A stretch of DNA of 64,000 nt from Ligustrum vulgare (taxonomy: Eukaryota; Streptophyta; Magnoliopsida; Lamiales; Oleaceae), in the NCBI GenBank assembly GCA_963555705.1, contig OY743189.1, positions 9,193,501 to 9,257,500 of the forward strand, written 5' to 3'. How positions within the stretch are numbered: the first letter of the stretch is position 1; each line of letters starts with the position of its first letter. The position numbers and the translations under genes were made by a program. Shown here piece after piece: positions 33,922 to 44,145 of the stretch. Under the pieces are notes generated by a model. That model was not told the DNA's origin. It did not search any database and saw only the letters and a program-made list of their open reading frames with translations.

Positions 33922-34427
33922 CTGGGGAAATTTGGGGAAGAAAAAGAAGGGAATACGTTTGTTCCGTGACAGAAAGTGGGAAAAAATTATTTTGAAACAT
34001 TCATGATTTGAATTATTCCACAGGAAAAAAAAAATTTGAAAAAAAATTTTATTTTTCTTACCATGAATCATAGATGAAGACACCCATGCTTGATGATGGA
34101 GATGAAGAAATCCATATTGTGATATTTTTGTCTTATTGAGGGCAGTAAGAAACTTCTTAAGAAAGCTGTGTATTCAGCTTTCTGGAAAGCTTGCCGAGAA
34201 AGCTGTGTATTTAGCTTTTATTTTTAAAATATTAACTTCAGTAGAAACATACAGCAGGATTTCACATTTTTTTTTCTTTGTTTTTTTTCTTCTCTTTCGG
34301 CTGGGCGAGATAATTGGCAGATTTTTGGGCGGGAAAACTTGGCTGGCTTTGCTCATTTAATATTGTATAAGATAAAATAATATAAGATATCTCTATAATA
34401 ATAATATAATAATAAGATAAGATAAGA

Positions 34428-34700
34428 TTTGACATGTCGGATCAGAAGCAACATAATCCCCATGTAAAAATCCTCCATCTACAACTATCCATCACCATCA
34501 GTAGTAGTTTCTGTTGTTTCAGACTCATCCATTGGGATAACTCTAACATGGTCAGCGGAAAGAGGACCACTCTTATTGTTATTATTATTATCAGCACTTT
34601 CATCAAAATTTCCATTATCCACATCACCATTCTCATTAGAGCCAACTTCCCAGTTATGCTACTATATGAATCTGAGTCACTAGCAACTTCAGTCAAAATG
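34428..34700 (-). pseudogene. UBC23/24 (PHO2)-like fragment, upstream part
   Basis: One minus-strand frame gives an Asn/Asp-rich acidic stretch, then SGPLSADHVRVIPMDESET. After a +1 shift it reads VVDGGFLHGDYVASDPTCQ up to 34428. The acidic linker, the VRVxxMDESETT motif and the FLHGDYV motif are characteristic of UBC23/24. The Helitron follows directly, and the sequence resumes in frame at 27183 (Q-I-GLMVDVN). The gene was already broken by the frameshift. No UBC catalytic domain is seen. Confidence 0.8.
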
Positions 34701-35821
34701 CCTTACTATTACAACATCTTGTCTGTAAATATCTGTAAGTTGGTGAGAATCCTGCCTGGTTCATTTTCCTAGGTAAAATTATGTCCATTTGATGAAGAAG
34801 CGACTTCTCTTGCATTGCCTTCTTCAGTAGAAGCAGTTGATGAAGAATATGTATATCCCAATAAGCTAACATTTCAAACCAATTTTCTTTAAGTCAGCTC
34901 AGTCTACCACTTATTGAGGTCTCTTCTATAAATTAGGAGATTCTCATCCAACATTTTGCCAACGTGAGGGTAATTTATTTATGAAGGTAACATTAAAAGA
35001 AATAATAATTTTCAAAAGGTTGAAATGGGCTTTCTGAATATGATTTTTCTGATATTAATTTTTTTTCAAACTATTAGTAGTAGAAGCAACAAATGTCAAT
35101 CAATTTAGGATTTTAACTTTCCTACCGAATATGAATCTAATGTATAAGTGGAACGAATATCTATATCTATAGAATGAAAAGCAGAAGAAGAATATAAGAA
35201 AAAGATGTTAACGGTTAGTTCCTAAGCAAAGAAAAAAGCTTGGGACTTGAGGCCTTACTTGTCGACCCTTCATCCAAGGACCCTCGCTTGTTTCTTGTTG
35301 ATGGAATGTGGAAAATTATATCAGTTTACCTGTGTGCACATATTGATCATAACCGAATAAATAGATTGAATAAACATATTAAAGAGCAGCACTACCAATC
35401 TCCTTGTTGGTTTAACCAACTTAGTTTTATCAACTTTGAACTAATTAAGGTTATCTAAAAATAAATAAATAAATAAAGAAACTAAACACTGCACCTAAAT
35501 AATCAATAGGAATGCACAACCTTTCTTGCCTAAAAAAGAACGTGGAAAAGAAGAAACAAAATACCTGACCATTTTCAGCAATAAATAACCACCAAATCAT
35601 CTTTGTTACCCATAAACATGTTTAGCGAGTTAAATACGATAATATATTATACAGCATTAAACAAGAAATATTTAAAATCTCAATTGTTTATAATATCGAG
35701 ACACGTGCAACACCTCGTACCAAACATTACATGTCCATAGAGGTAAAAGACGGCAAACCATCTGATGACTAGAAACTATAACAGGAGACGAGACCCTCTC
35801 AGTATCAAGCCCTGTTGCTGC
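34701..35821. other. Intergenic region, no gene recognised
   Basis: A minus-strand serine-rich open stretch at 34770-34860 may be further decayed E2 N-terminal sequence. The rest up to the F-box stop codon is AT-rich, with AAATAAATAAATAA near 35458 and 3' UTR-like sequence. An open frame at 35240-35458 has no recognisable domain. Confidence 0.4.
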
Positions 35822-37043
35822 TTAGTATAACTTCGATATTACCAATAAAGATCTTCGGTCGTAGAAATGATCAGTTATCATATTTTCGTTACCCTCAGTG
35901 AATGAACATCTCTTCTTCATCTTCAACATACGAAGCACCACTGCCACAAGAGAACTCTCAAGAAAATCATCATATTCCGACACCATGTCAATGTCGGAAA
36001 ATCCAGATAGGTTATCCTCATCAAACGACTCCCAATCGTCAATTTCAGCATTAAATCCATAATCATCAGTTGAGTCAGAGGGCCGCCTCAGATCTTTAAT
36101 CCGTTGAGAACATACTCTTCCTAAATTTCCTCCAAGGGAAACGTTAAAACATTGGCGTAGATCAAGTGATTCCAATTGAGGGCATCCATCCAGAATGGCT
36201 TGCAGGCCTTCATTTGTCATCTTATTTCCAAAAAGTTGAAGGTGGTGCAAGTTGGGCATGTTTTTAGCTACTGCTAGGGCCTCCGAATCACACTCAACAT
36301 CAGGGCGTAAAGATCCTTGGTTGTTCAATTTAAAAGACTTTAACAGCGGGCAAGAACGTCCAATAACTTCAATAGCTTCTTTATCAATGTAAATGTAATA
36401 TAAATGTAACTCCTCCAATAACGGGAAACTTTTAATTGCTTCAACCAGACCTTCGCAAGTTATATTATAGCAAAATACAATTCGAAGCCGTCTGAGCTGT
36501 TTGGAGCTGTTGGAAAAAGTTAACATGAAGGAAATATCAGCAATCAGCAAAAACATGAAATGAGTACCTACACATAATGTAGAGGTTGCACAATTATATA
36601 AATGATGAAGAATGTGTGGTCTCAAATTAACCTCGTCCACCAACACAGAAAGATTAGTGCACTTAAGACAGACACGGACAAATATGTGGGGATGACAACT
36701 TAATTTCAAGGCAATCTGGGGTTAATAGACATACCAGAAAGTTGAAAAATCTTGCATCAGCAAAAAATTTACACGATACAAAATCTCAGTAAATTAAGAT
36801 CAATGAATTTGCAAATAAAGCGGAAGAGGATATATTTCAGTGAATTAACACACAGAATATAGAGGCAGTAATCTTTGTAATGTTGCAACTACAATTGATT
36901 CTTTTCCAATTTATTTTTATTTTTTCTGTAAAGATCATTATGAATCATGGACAATGTGAACATAATATATTCTAAAGAAGGTTAAAAAATGTAACGGTAT
37001 AGGAATGAGTTCAGTTACACAACTGATCTGAGTTGAGACTTAC

Positions 37044-37927
37044 TGTTTAAAATAATAGAATAGGATGGAGAAAGAAATAAGGATTAACAAGAAGTGAACA
37101 AGATAGCCCCTGTTTGGTTCCCGTTCTTTTCATCTCATTTTTCTACAGTACTCAATTTACACCACACATTTTAATTTTGACCTACAATTTTTGACTTTCC
37201 AACTCAATCTACACCACAAAATCTCCTAAAAAGTCAACTTTTTTAAAAAATAATGAAAATCAAACAGGGGCAATAAAAAGATTATCTAAATGATCAAAGA
37301 AGGCTCAACTACGTAATCATTGTCCTCAAGCGGTATTTGCCTTCTCTCAGTAATTTAGAGAGCTCAAGGAATACTTGGCAAATGATTTGTAGGATTGAAT
37401 CAAGTCAAAAGTAGAAGAAGAACTCCAAGCACTTAAGTTTTCTTTTAAGAACACAAAACTGAAATCTATTTGATGTAAATTGGACAAAAATTTGATCTTG
37501 ATTGATGTTGATGACTTGATGTGTTTTGTAATGAAATTCATCTCCTATTTATAAATTTCCAAACACTTCTACGTAGTGATGCAAGCTTCACCACAAAAAA
37601 TTATCCTTTCTCACTTTGAGAAAAATCAAATTTGCATCTTCCCAAAGATCATATTCAGATCTCCTTGAAATGGCATGGCACAAAAAATCATGTGGAAAAT
37701 GTACCTGGCAATCGCAAAGGTTTAGCGGTCATGAATCTGCTCAAATGTACACCTTAGTTGTGATCTCACGCTTCTTAGCTTTTGCGATCGCATGGGGTAA
37801 AATAGTCTATGATTGTAGGCTTTAAGTCATTGCAATCGCACAAGTTTATAGTTGATTTATTCACTTCTTTTTCATCAATATATTAATCCAAACTCATTTA
37901 ATATATCTTTAAACATGATTTCCAACA
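37044..37927 (-). repeat. 3' LTR of the Copia element, with an inserted MITE
   Basis: It is collinear with 40229-40913 apart from an extra ~167 bp at 37106-37272. Repeated GCGATCGCA-like palindromic motifs occur at 37700-37850. Confidence 0.88.
37106..37272. mobile_element. Small MITE inside the Copia LTR
   Basis: The inverted ends are GCCCCTGTTTG and CAAACAGGGGC. The other LTR lacks it and reads straight across (AACAAGATAATAAAAAG), so that LTR shows the empty site. No clear target duplication can be defined relative to it. Confidence 0.75.
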
Positions 37928-38009
37928 ATCCCCAACTATTTAAAAAATGTATATTGAAGACAATCCAATCAATCGACACTTATGCATAATGTATAGATAT
38001 TTTTTTTTA

Positions 38010-38182
38010 CCTCCGTTTGGTAACACTATTTAGTTTATAAACTGGTTTATTTATGATTTTGAGGTAAAAAGTAGTGGTTGAAAATTAGAGAGAGAAAAGT
38101 GTGTGGTTAAAAAGTGATTTGGGAAATTGTATGGTTTATAAATTGATTTATAAACCAAAAAAAGGACATTTACCAAACAATG
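38010..38182. mobile_element. MITE with GTTTGGTAA ends
   Basis: The ends are GTTTGGTAA (38013) and TTTACCAAAC (to about 38181). The internal text TTTATAAACTGGTTTATTTATG, with GTGTGTGGTTAAAAAGTGAT, is shared with 26100-26240 and, inverted, with 45989-46158 and the Helitron repeats at 18230-20310. It lies in the interior of the Copia element. Confidence 0.7.
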
Positions 38183-40019
38183 GCTTATTTGAATCTACCC
38201 GTAGTGTAATTTTTACAAAGTATTATTGAATTTTTTTGGTAGCTTGGCAGGTTTGAACCGATTATTTCTTGTAATAATACTGATAAGAACATACACACAT
38301 AGGTATCACGTATTCATAAGTTCTTCAAATTTGGGTAGCGCTATTATGGTCTGCATTTATCCAATTCGACTAACTTTGAAGAAAGAAACTCTGACTCTCT
38401 ATTCCATCTCGAATTTTAACTAAGCGAAACTCTTTTAGTATCTTTGTTACTGTTAGAGATACTTATTTAATAAATTGAACTTCGTTAAGATCTTATTATG
38501 ATCATCTCTCCATCTTAGTAACAATCAATGCTTAGTTTTTCAAAAGGACAAGGTCCATTTGAATTTCAATAGCGCTGCAACAATCCACTTATCACAATGA
38601 CTTATTTTTACCATTTGAACGTGTAATTATTTTTCGAATAATAACAGGTAGGGTTACTATTACTGATGAATTTTAATTTAGGAATTTCAACCACATCCTT
38701 CTTAATGTAGAAACTACTAAATCTCTATGAAGACATTGAAGAGGTAAGTAAGATGATCGCTAAATTCTCCATTGACTTAACGTAATTTAGGGACATTATT
38801 TCACTTTTAATTAATTTCCTTGCGTACTCATATCTTAGACTCATATGTCCAAACTTTCCATTGTATACTTCGTTGTATGCTCTTGATAGTATTGCTTGAC
38901 TATTACATAAAATGGATAGGAGCAAAGAGCTTTTCGTCTCGAATGGAATCTTATAAAGTAGATCCTTTGTAGCGACCGAGAATTTTTTTGTTATTTATTT
39001 AAATAAATATTAAATTCTTGAAAATGCATCGCTATGGTTTCGCCTCAAGTTTAACTAAAAGCATGTTAGTCCGGTTTAGATTTTTAAGGTCAATGAGATA
39101 AATTTAAATCCAATCCAACTTTTAGCCCAAATTCAATTTTAAAAATTTGTCCAAGTTCATTAATCGATTTAAACCCAAGTTTTATTTCTTTTGGATCAAT
39201 TATTTCAAACCCAAAAATTTCAACTTCTTTTGTTATAGTCAAATTTAAATCCGTCAAAGCAAATCTTCCCTTAAACATATTTTGGATAGAACCAACCCAA
39301 ATCGATATTCTTCCATGCTCGACTATATGTTTCCATAATTTTCACAACTATTTTCCTAAATCAAAGATTTACCCTATCTACCATATTTAACTTCAAAATC
39401 AATACATACAATTTCCTTATCCCAGCACGACTCTCGTACACAAGATACACAAAAAGAAAAACTTCAGCCAATTCCATCTTTAGGTTAAGATTTCAGCCTC
39501 TCAACTAATTGTTTTTGAGATTGGAACTCATATGTTGATGCTAGAAAATCGATTTCAATCACCATCACATGAGAAATTCCACACATAAACAGAACTGAGT
39601 CTCACCACCACATAAACCAGCAGCCACTATCTTTCCAGATCCGAGCCTTGAAACTCCATAGCCAACTCTCCCCAATCCACCAAAACTAAATTCTACAACA
39701 CCACCACCACGAACCTTCATCCGAAACACGTTGGCTGACCGCCACTGTCAACTTCAATTCCCAACCATTTTGATGCACAAACAACCACGAAAACCAAAGG
39801 ATAAATTAACCCAACACCTTACTTCGAACACTGACCCATTTGGCCGGACTACTGTCGAAAAACCGCGATCTCCATGTCGATTTGCACAAAAATTGAGCCT
39901 CAACTCCTTTTCACCCCCTACTCGTCACTGGTCTTTTGCCGCCATTATTTTGCAGTGTCGTCGCCGACAAACGTCGAAAAAGGGCGCCAATAGCCCTGCA
40001 CCGTGAAGAGGCGTCACCC

Positions 40020-40211
40020 CTATCGCCATTCGTTTGTTCTGGGAGGGGTGCCAATTTTTGGATCAAGAATATTGAAGATCTCAAATGCTGTTACAAGGAA
40101 TTTGATCTTGTATTGCCACCTTATAAAGTTGGTTAAATCAAAGCGAATTGATGTCACCAGATCTTGATTCATAAGTTTGATAGTAGCCATGGTGGTTTCC
40201 TTCTCCATCAA
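40020..40211 (-). pseudogene. Copia gag N-terminal remnant
   Basis: The 63-codon frame starts MEKETTMATIKLMNQDLV and contains FDLTNFIRWQYKIKFLVTAF followed by LDP. This resembles the F-x-G/T-x-N-[FY]-x-x-W start of plant Copia gag polyproteins. It starts just inside the 5' LTR and then breaks off. The zinc knuckle and pol are gone. Confidence 0.7.
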
Positions 40212-40228
40212 ATGATCTCGTGTGAGAT

Positions 40229-40913
40229 TGTTTAAAATAATAAAATGGGATGGAGAAAGAAACAGATTAACAAGAAGTGAACAAGATAATAAAAAGATGA
40301 TCTAAATGATCAAAGTAGGTTCAATCACGTAATCGTTGTCCTCAATTGACATTTGCCTCCTCTTAATAAAGGACAACTTGACAAATGATTTGTAAGATTG
40401 AATCAAGCTAAAAGTCGAAGAAAAACTCCAAACATTCAAGTTTTCTTCTAAGACACAAAGAACACAAAATTGGAATTTATTTGATATAATTTGCAAAATT
40501 TTGATCTTGATGATGTAATGAAATTAATCTCCTATTTATAGATTTCCAAATATCTCTACAAAGTGATGCAAGCTTCACCACGAAAAGTCATCCCTTTTAG
40601 CCAAAAGATTTGATAAAATCAAATTTGCAATTTTCCAACGAACATTCAGACCTCCTTGCTATTGCAAGGTTAAAACAAGTCGTGATCGCATAGCGCAAAA
40701 AAATCATGTCGAAAATGTACCTTACAGTCGCAAGGTTTTATCGATTGTGAATCTGCTCAAATTTACACCTTACTTGCAACCGTAGTCTTCTTAGCCTTTG
40801 CGACCGCATCGGGTAAATTAGTCTGCGATCGCACAAGTTGCCTTGATTTTTCACTTCTTTTTCATCAATTTATTAATCCAAACTCATTCTATCTTCAAAC
40901 ATGATTTCCAACA
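40229..40913 (-). repeat. 5' LTR of the Copia element
   Basis: This 685-bp copy lacks the MITE. It is followed by the target duplication CTTAC. Confidence 0.88.
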
Positions 40914-41750
40914 CTTACTGCTTAGAAAAAGGGCAAGGTGGGAAAAGTGCACGTTATAAGAAGCTAATGCAAAAACTAAAAACAATGCGGGTAAGACTTG
41001 AAGAAATGTAAAAAAATGCAGCGAAGTTAATTCAACTATTTGCTCGAAAGAATGTCATTGTTGTGCTTGCTAAGAGGCCAGAGAAGATGACATTGCGCAA
41101 ACAACTTATTAGCAAACACTCAAGAAAGCTTAAATTAATCCATCTGTACAATAAAAATCAGACATAAAAGACAGCATTTTGTGGCAAGACATATGTACGT
41201 GCTATTCCATCTGTATGAACCAAAAAAATTAAACCTAATAAAATGAATTCCAAATTTACCTAGCAAGGAAAAAGGGGAAAACTAAAAAGGATTTTACCTC
41301 TGAGAAATGTAGGCAAGCAAATCATCTGTACCAAAATACTCAAGATTGATATCTTCCAATTGGCCTTGGCTGCGATCCACTGCGTGGCGGCACATCTTTA
41401 CGAGGTCGTAACCCATCGCCCAGAGATCGCCCAAATTTCGCATGTCGATGACAAGCCACATGTTCACGTCCTGGCACACACTCCGCCAGGTAGTACACAC
41501 TTTATGTGCTCTCGTTAGTATCTCTATTGTTCCCCAATTTGTGTAAAATCATTGTCGTGATCTCACGCGGCAGTTCCAGCCACGGCGGCTGTGCCTCCGC
41601 TGAAATTTCAGATGACGCCACTGATTTCTGTTCACTTTTGTGTTTTTTAACTTTGGAGAATCTGCTTCGGCTATATTTAGGGCTTGACGGTGAGCTAAGA
41701 AATGAGAGATATTTATTTGAAAAATTCAATTTCTTTATCAGAAAAGACTA

Positions 41751-42338
41751 TTATCGGAAAATACTATTTTATACACTAAGGCCTGTTTGATTATACAAAA
41801 TTTTCCATGAAAAATGGAATATGTTTTTCAATTCCCACTTTTGGTTTGTTTGTTTGACAAAATTTTTCATGTAAAATTTTTTTCCGCGGACACCACTTTT
41901 TCTTCCATTTTCCTTGATTTGGTGGAAAAGATTTTCTTTGGATTTTGGTGGAAAAATATTTTTCATGATAGATGGAAAATGATTTTGGACACGTTTAATC
42001 AATTTTGCTATTGTTAATTGACTTATTTTCTTTCCAAAAAATAACATTATCATCATCAAGTACAAATAAAAAAGTAAAAAAAAAAAAAAAATTGTGATTA
42101 AAATAGCAAAAAATTACTTTATTTTTCATGGAAAATAATGTCAATCAAACAACAAAAGTGGGAAAATTTCATACTTTTTCCACCTAGAAAATTAAACCAA
42201 TCAAACACATTAAACTTCTAATTCCCAGTAATTCAATTACCTAGAATTCAATTCCCTGAAATTCATTTTCTTTCCACCCAAATTTCACCCTCGCTATCAA
42301 ACGGACCCTTATCGAAAAATACTATTTTATACACTAAG
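41751..42338. mobile_element. MITE-like element between 30-bp direct repeats
   Basis: The element 41781-42308 has imperfect inverted ends GGCCTGTTTGAT and ATCAAACGGACCC. It is flanked by a 30-bp duplication (41751-41780 and 42309-42338) with one mismatch. That is far longer than the target duplications of known plant MITEs. Confidence 0.65.
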
Positions 42339-43224
42339 AGCTTCTTCAATGTTTTTCGTGGATCGGAGAAATACACATAACACATTAGCAAATAAAAAAA
42401 ATATGATAAAAAATTTTCTCTAATGCACAACGCGAATAGTGATGGCAACGGGGCGGGTTCGGGTCGGGTCCCCCCGAACCGTGCCCCGCCCCGCGAGAAC
42501 TTCTCAATTTCAAACCCACCCCGCGACCCGCGAATTTCGGGTAGGGGCGGGTTCGGGTTCGGGGCGAGGCGGTTCAACCTACTCGCCCCGTTTAATTTTT
42601 TTTTTTTTTTTTCGATATTTTTTAATTTTTTTCCTTATTAATTTTTATTAATTAATTTAATCGGGACGGGTTCGGGTCGGGACTACCAAACCCGTACCCG
42701 CCCCGCGACCCACTCGGATCGGGGGAAGTCGCCCCATACCAGCCCCGCCGACCCGCGGGGCGGGTTCGAGTCGGGTACCCGTCGGGTCGGATTTTTTTGC
42801 CATCTCTAAACGCGAATAAAAATGTTAGGCTGACGTGGCGTTAAAAAAAATAGACATTGTGAGGGTGGAGTGTCTACATTTAGACGCTCCGGGAGACATG
42901 CTGGCACAACATTAACTTTTATTTATTAATTATTTAATTATTATAAATAAGGACGTTGATCAATCAGATTTTATGATACAAGTTATTTCTATTTGGACAC
43001 TTAATACAGAGAAAAATCCTGAAGATAAAGCTCAATTTATACATAGTAACTAATTTTAAATTTAAATAAAAAAATGCTACATAATCAATATTATTTAAAT
43101 GTAGAGAGAACCATTGGAGAGTAAATTTTGACTTCTTCGTCTATTTATTCACGCTCTCTAGAAGTCCGTCTATTTTCTTGCCATGTCAGCCACAATCTAT
43201 GGAGTACATTGGAAATGCTCTAAT
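42336..43224. mobile_element. DNA transposon with AGAGC...GCTCT ends, host to a hAT insertion
   Basis: The left end TAAGAGCTTCTTCAATG and the right end CATTGGAAATGCTCTAA are inverted repeats of a common plant MITE type. The hAT element 42437-42808 is inserted in it. No transposase is present. Confidence 0.55.
42437..42808. mobile_element. Non-autonomous hAT element, GC-rich
   Basis: The ends TAGTGATGGCAA and TTGCCATCTCTA are inverted repeats. The 8-bp duplication AACGCGAA lies at 42429-42436 and 42809-42816. The interior is packed with GGGTCGGG/CCCGACCC subterminal motifs. Open frames across it come from its GC content. Confidence 0.92.
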
Positions 43225-43484
43225 CCTCTTTTTGATAAATTGTTTATAAACAAATTTATAAACATCACATTTTTGAGTTACACTACTTTGAAAGTTTGAA
43301 CAACGAATTGTGAGTGGTTATTTGAATAATCGATTGTCTAAGTAGAATTTTTCAATTTATTTATTTGCAACTTCAATGTGATGTAATTTTATTATGCTAG
43401 ATGTAAATTAAAAATTATAATTTTTATTTGTTTTATTTACATAAATATCATTGAGGGTGGCTATATTGTCACCACAAATTTTTT

Positions 43485-44137
43485 TAGGGATGGCAACGGG
43501 GCGGGAAATATTCGAACCAGACGAGGACCTGCTCCGAACAGGGTGGAAAATTCCTGACAAAGATCGGGATGGGGCGGAGATCGGGATGAAAAAACATCCC
43601 CAACCGAGGACGAGGCGAGGACGGGGATGACCGTCTTATCCCCATCTCCGCACCATCTCCAATCCCCATCCTCAATTAACAAAAGTCCTATGATGTCAAA
43701 ATTTCTTGCACCTAAAATTTATTATTTATCAAGTTATAAACTTTAAATACTTATTTTGAAAAAGTTACTAATTATTAGTTATTAAGCTTATCGAGTTGTA
43801 TTTTATCATCTAATCAAATATTAAATAAAGATACAAACAAAGATGAATATATATACTCGATTAATGTCCAAATAATGTGTAAAGATTATTAGATTTAGAA
43901 AATGTTAGGGTTGTTCCTGCATTTTTCCTTATATTGTCCGTATAAAATTATTTTAAAACTTTAATAAAAAACAAAAAAACAAAAAACAAATGGGGATGTA
44001 AACGGGAATTTTCTCATTTTCACCCGCCCCGTCCCAAATTAAATGGGAACGGGGCGGGGATGGGGATGATAAATCATTAATGGGTAGGGGACAGGGAAAG
44101 GCATCCTTGTCCCATACCCACCCCATTGCCATTCCTA
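43485..44137. mobile_element. Non-autonomous hAT element
   Basis: The ends are TAGGGATGGCAACGGGGCGG and GGCATTCC-type (CATTGCCATTCCTA). The 8-bp duplication AATTTTTT lies at 43477-43484 and 44138-44145. It has the same subterminal GGGGCGGG motifs as 42437-42808, so it belongs to the same family. Confidence 0.9.
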
Positions 44138-44145
44138 AATTTTTT

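Larger units (their letters stand above)
27184..34427 (-). mobile_element. Composite Helitron carrying captured gene fragments
   Basis: It reads on the minus strand. Its 5' end is TCTTATCTTATC at 34427 with host A at 34428. Its 3' end is the hairpin (CCGTGCATCGCACAGG) followed by CTAG at 27184-27187 with host T at 27183. The host reading frame continues exactly across these borders, which confirms them. A second set of Helitron-like signals lies inside: another hairpin with CTAG near 32123 and a 5'-like end near 32025. It is therefore best seen as two same-oriented Helitrons joined head to tail, 34427-32123 and about 32030-27184. The two halves share a homologous segment (30517-30645 and 33450-33590). 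No Rep/helicase coding is seen. Confidence 0.8.
37044..40913 (-). mobile_element. Copia-type LTR retrotransposon, internally deleted
   Basis: The LTRs are 37044-37927 and 40229-40913, both TGTTTAAAATAATA...TTTCCAACA. The target duplication CTTAC is at 37039-37043 and 40914-40918. It reads on the minus strand: a short gag start (40211-40020) lies inside the right LTR, and GTTGGGGAT precedes the left (3') LTR. Only 2.3 kb of interior remains and no polymerase is seen. It sits in the intron of the F-box gene. Confidence 0.88.
35822..41729 (-). pseudogene. F-box/LRR gene (SKIP19/FBL23-like) with one frameshift; two exons
   Basis: Exon 1 (41729-41298) encodes the F-box (PPWLELPREITTMILHKLG ... 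CTTWRSVCQDVNMW) and CRHAVDRSQGQLEDI, ending YISQ at an AG|GTAAAA donor. Exon 2 (36506-35822) starts after CAACAG. It gives SSKQLRRLRIVFCYNIT, EGLVEAIKSFPLLEELHLYY, GRSCPLLKSFKLN and LDGCPQLESLDLRQC, which are leucine-rich repeats, then an acidic tail (EIDDWESFDEDNL). The phase fits: AG joins C to make Ser. The protein would be the substrate receptor of an SCF ubiquitin ligase. A one-base excess in a GGGG run near 41530 shifts exon 1 within the F-box and creates a stop, so the gene is probably dead unless this is an assembly error. The 4.8-kb intron holds a Copia element. It is a paralogue of 8714-9105 in the same orientation. Confidence 0.85.

Noticed and set aside
33752..34083. ORFs across the AG microsatellite
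   Set aside because: Poly-SL and poly-ER peptides from a dinucleotide repeat.
42263..42651. Several ORFs in the GC-rich hAT element
   Set aside because: Open frames caused by GC-rich subterminal repeats; no protein similarity.
43461..43682. Two minus-strand ORFs
   Set aside because: They lie across the end of a non-autonomous hAT element and have no domain.
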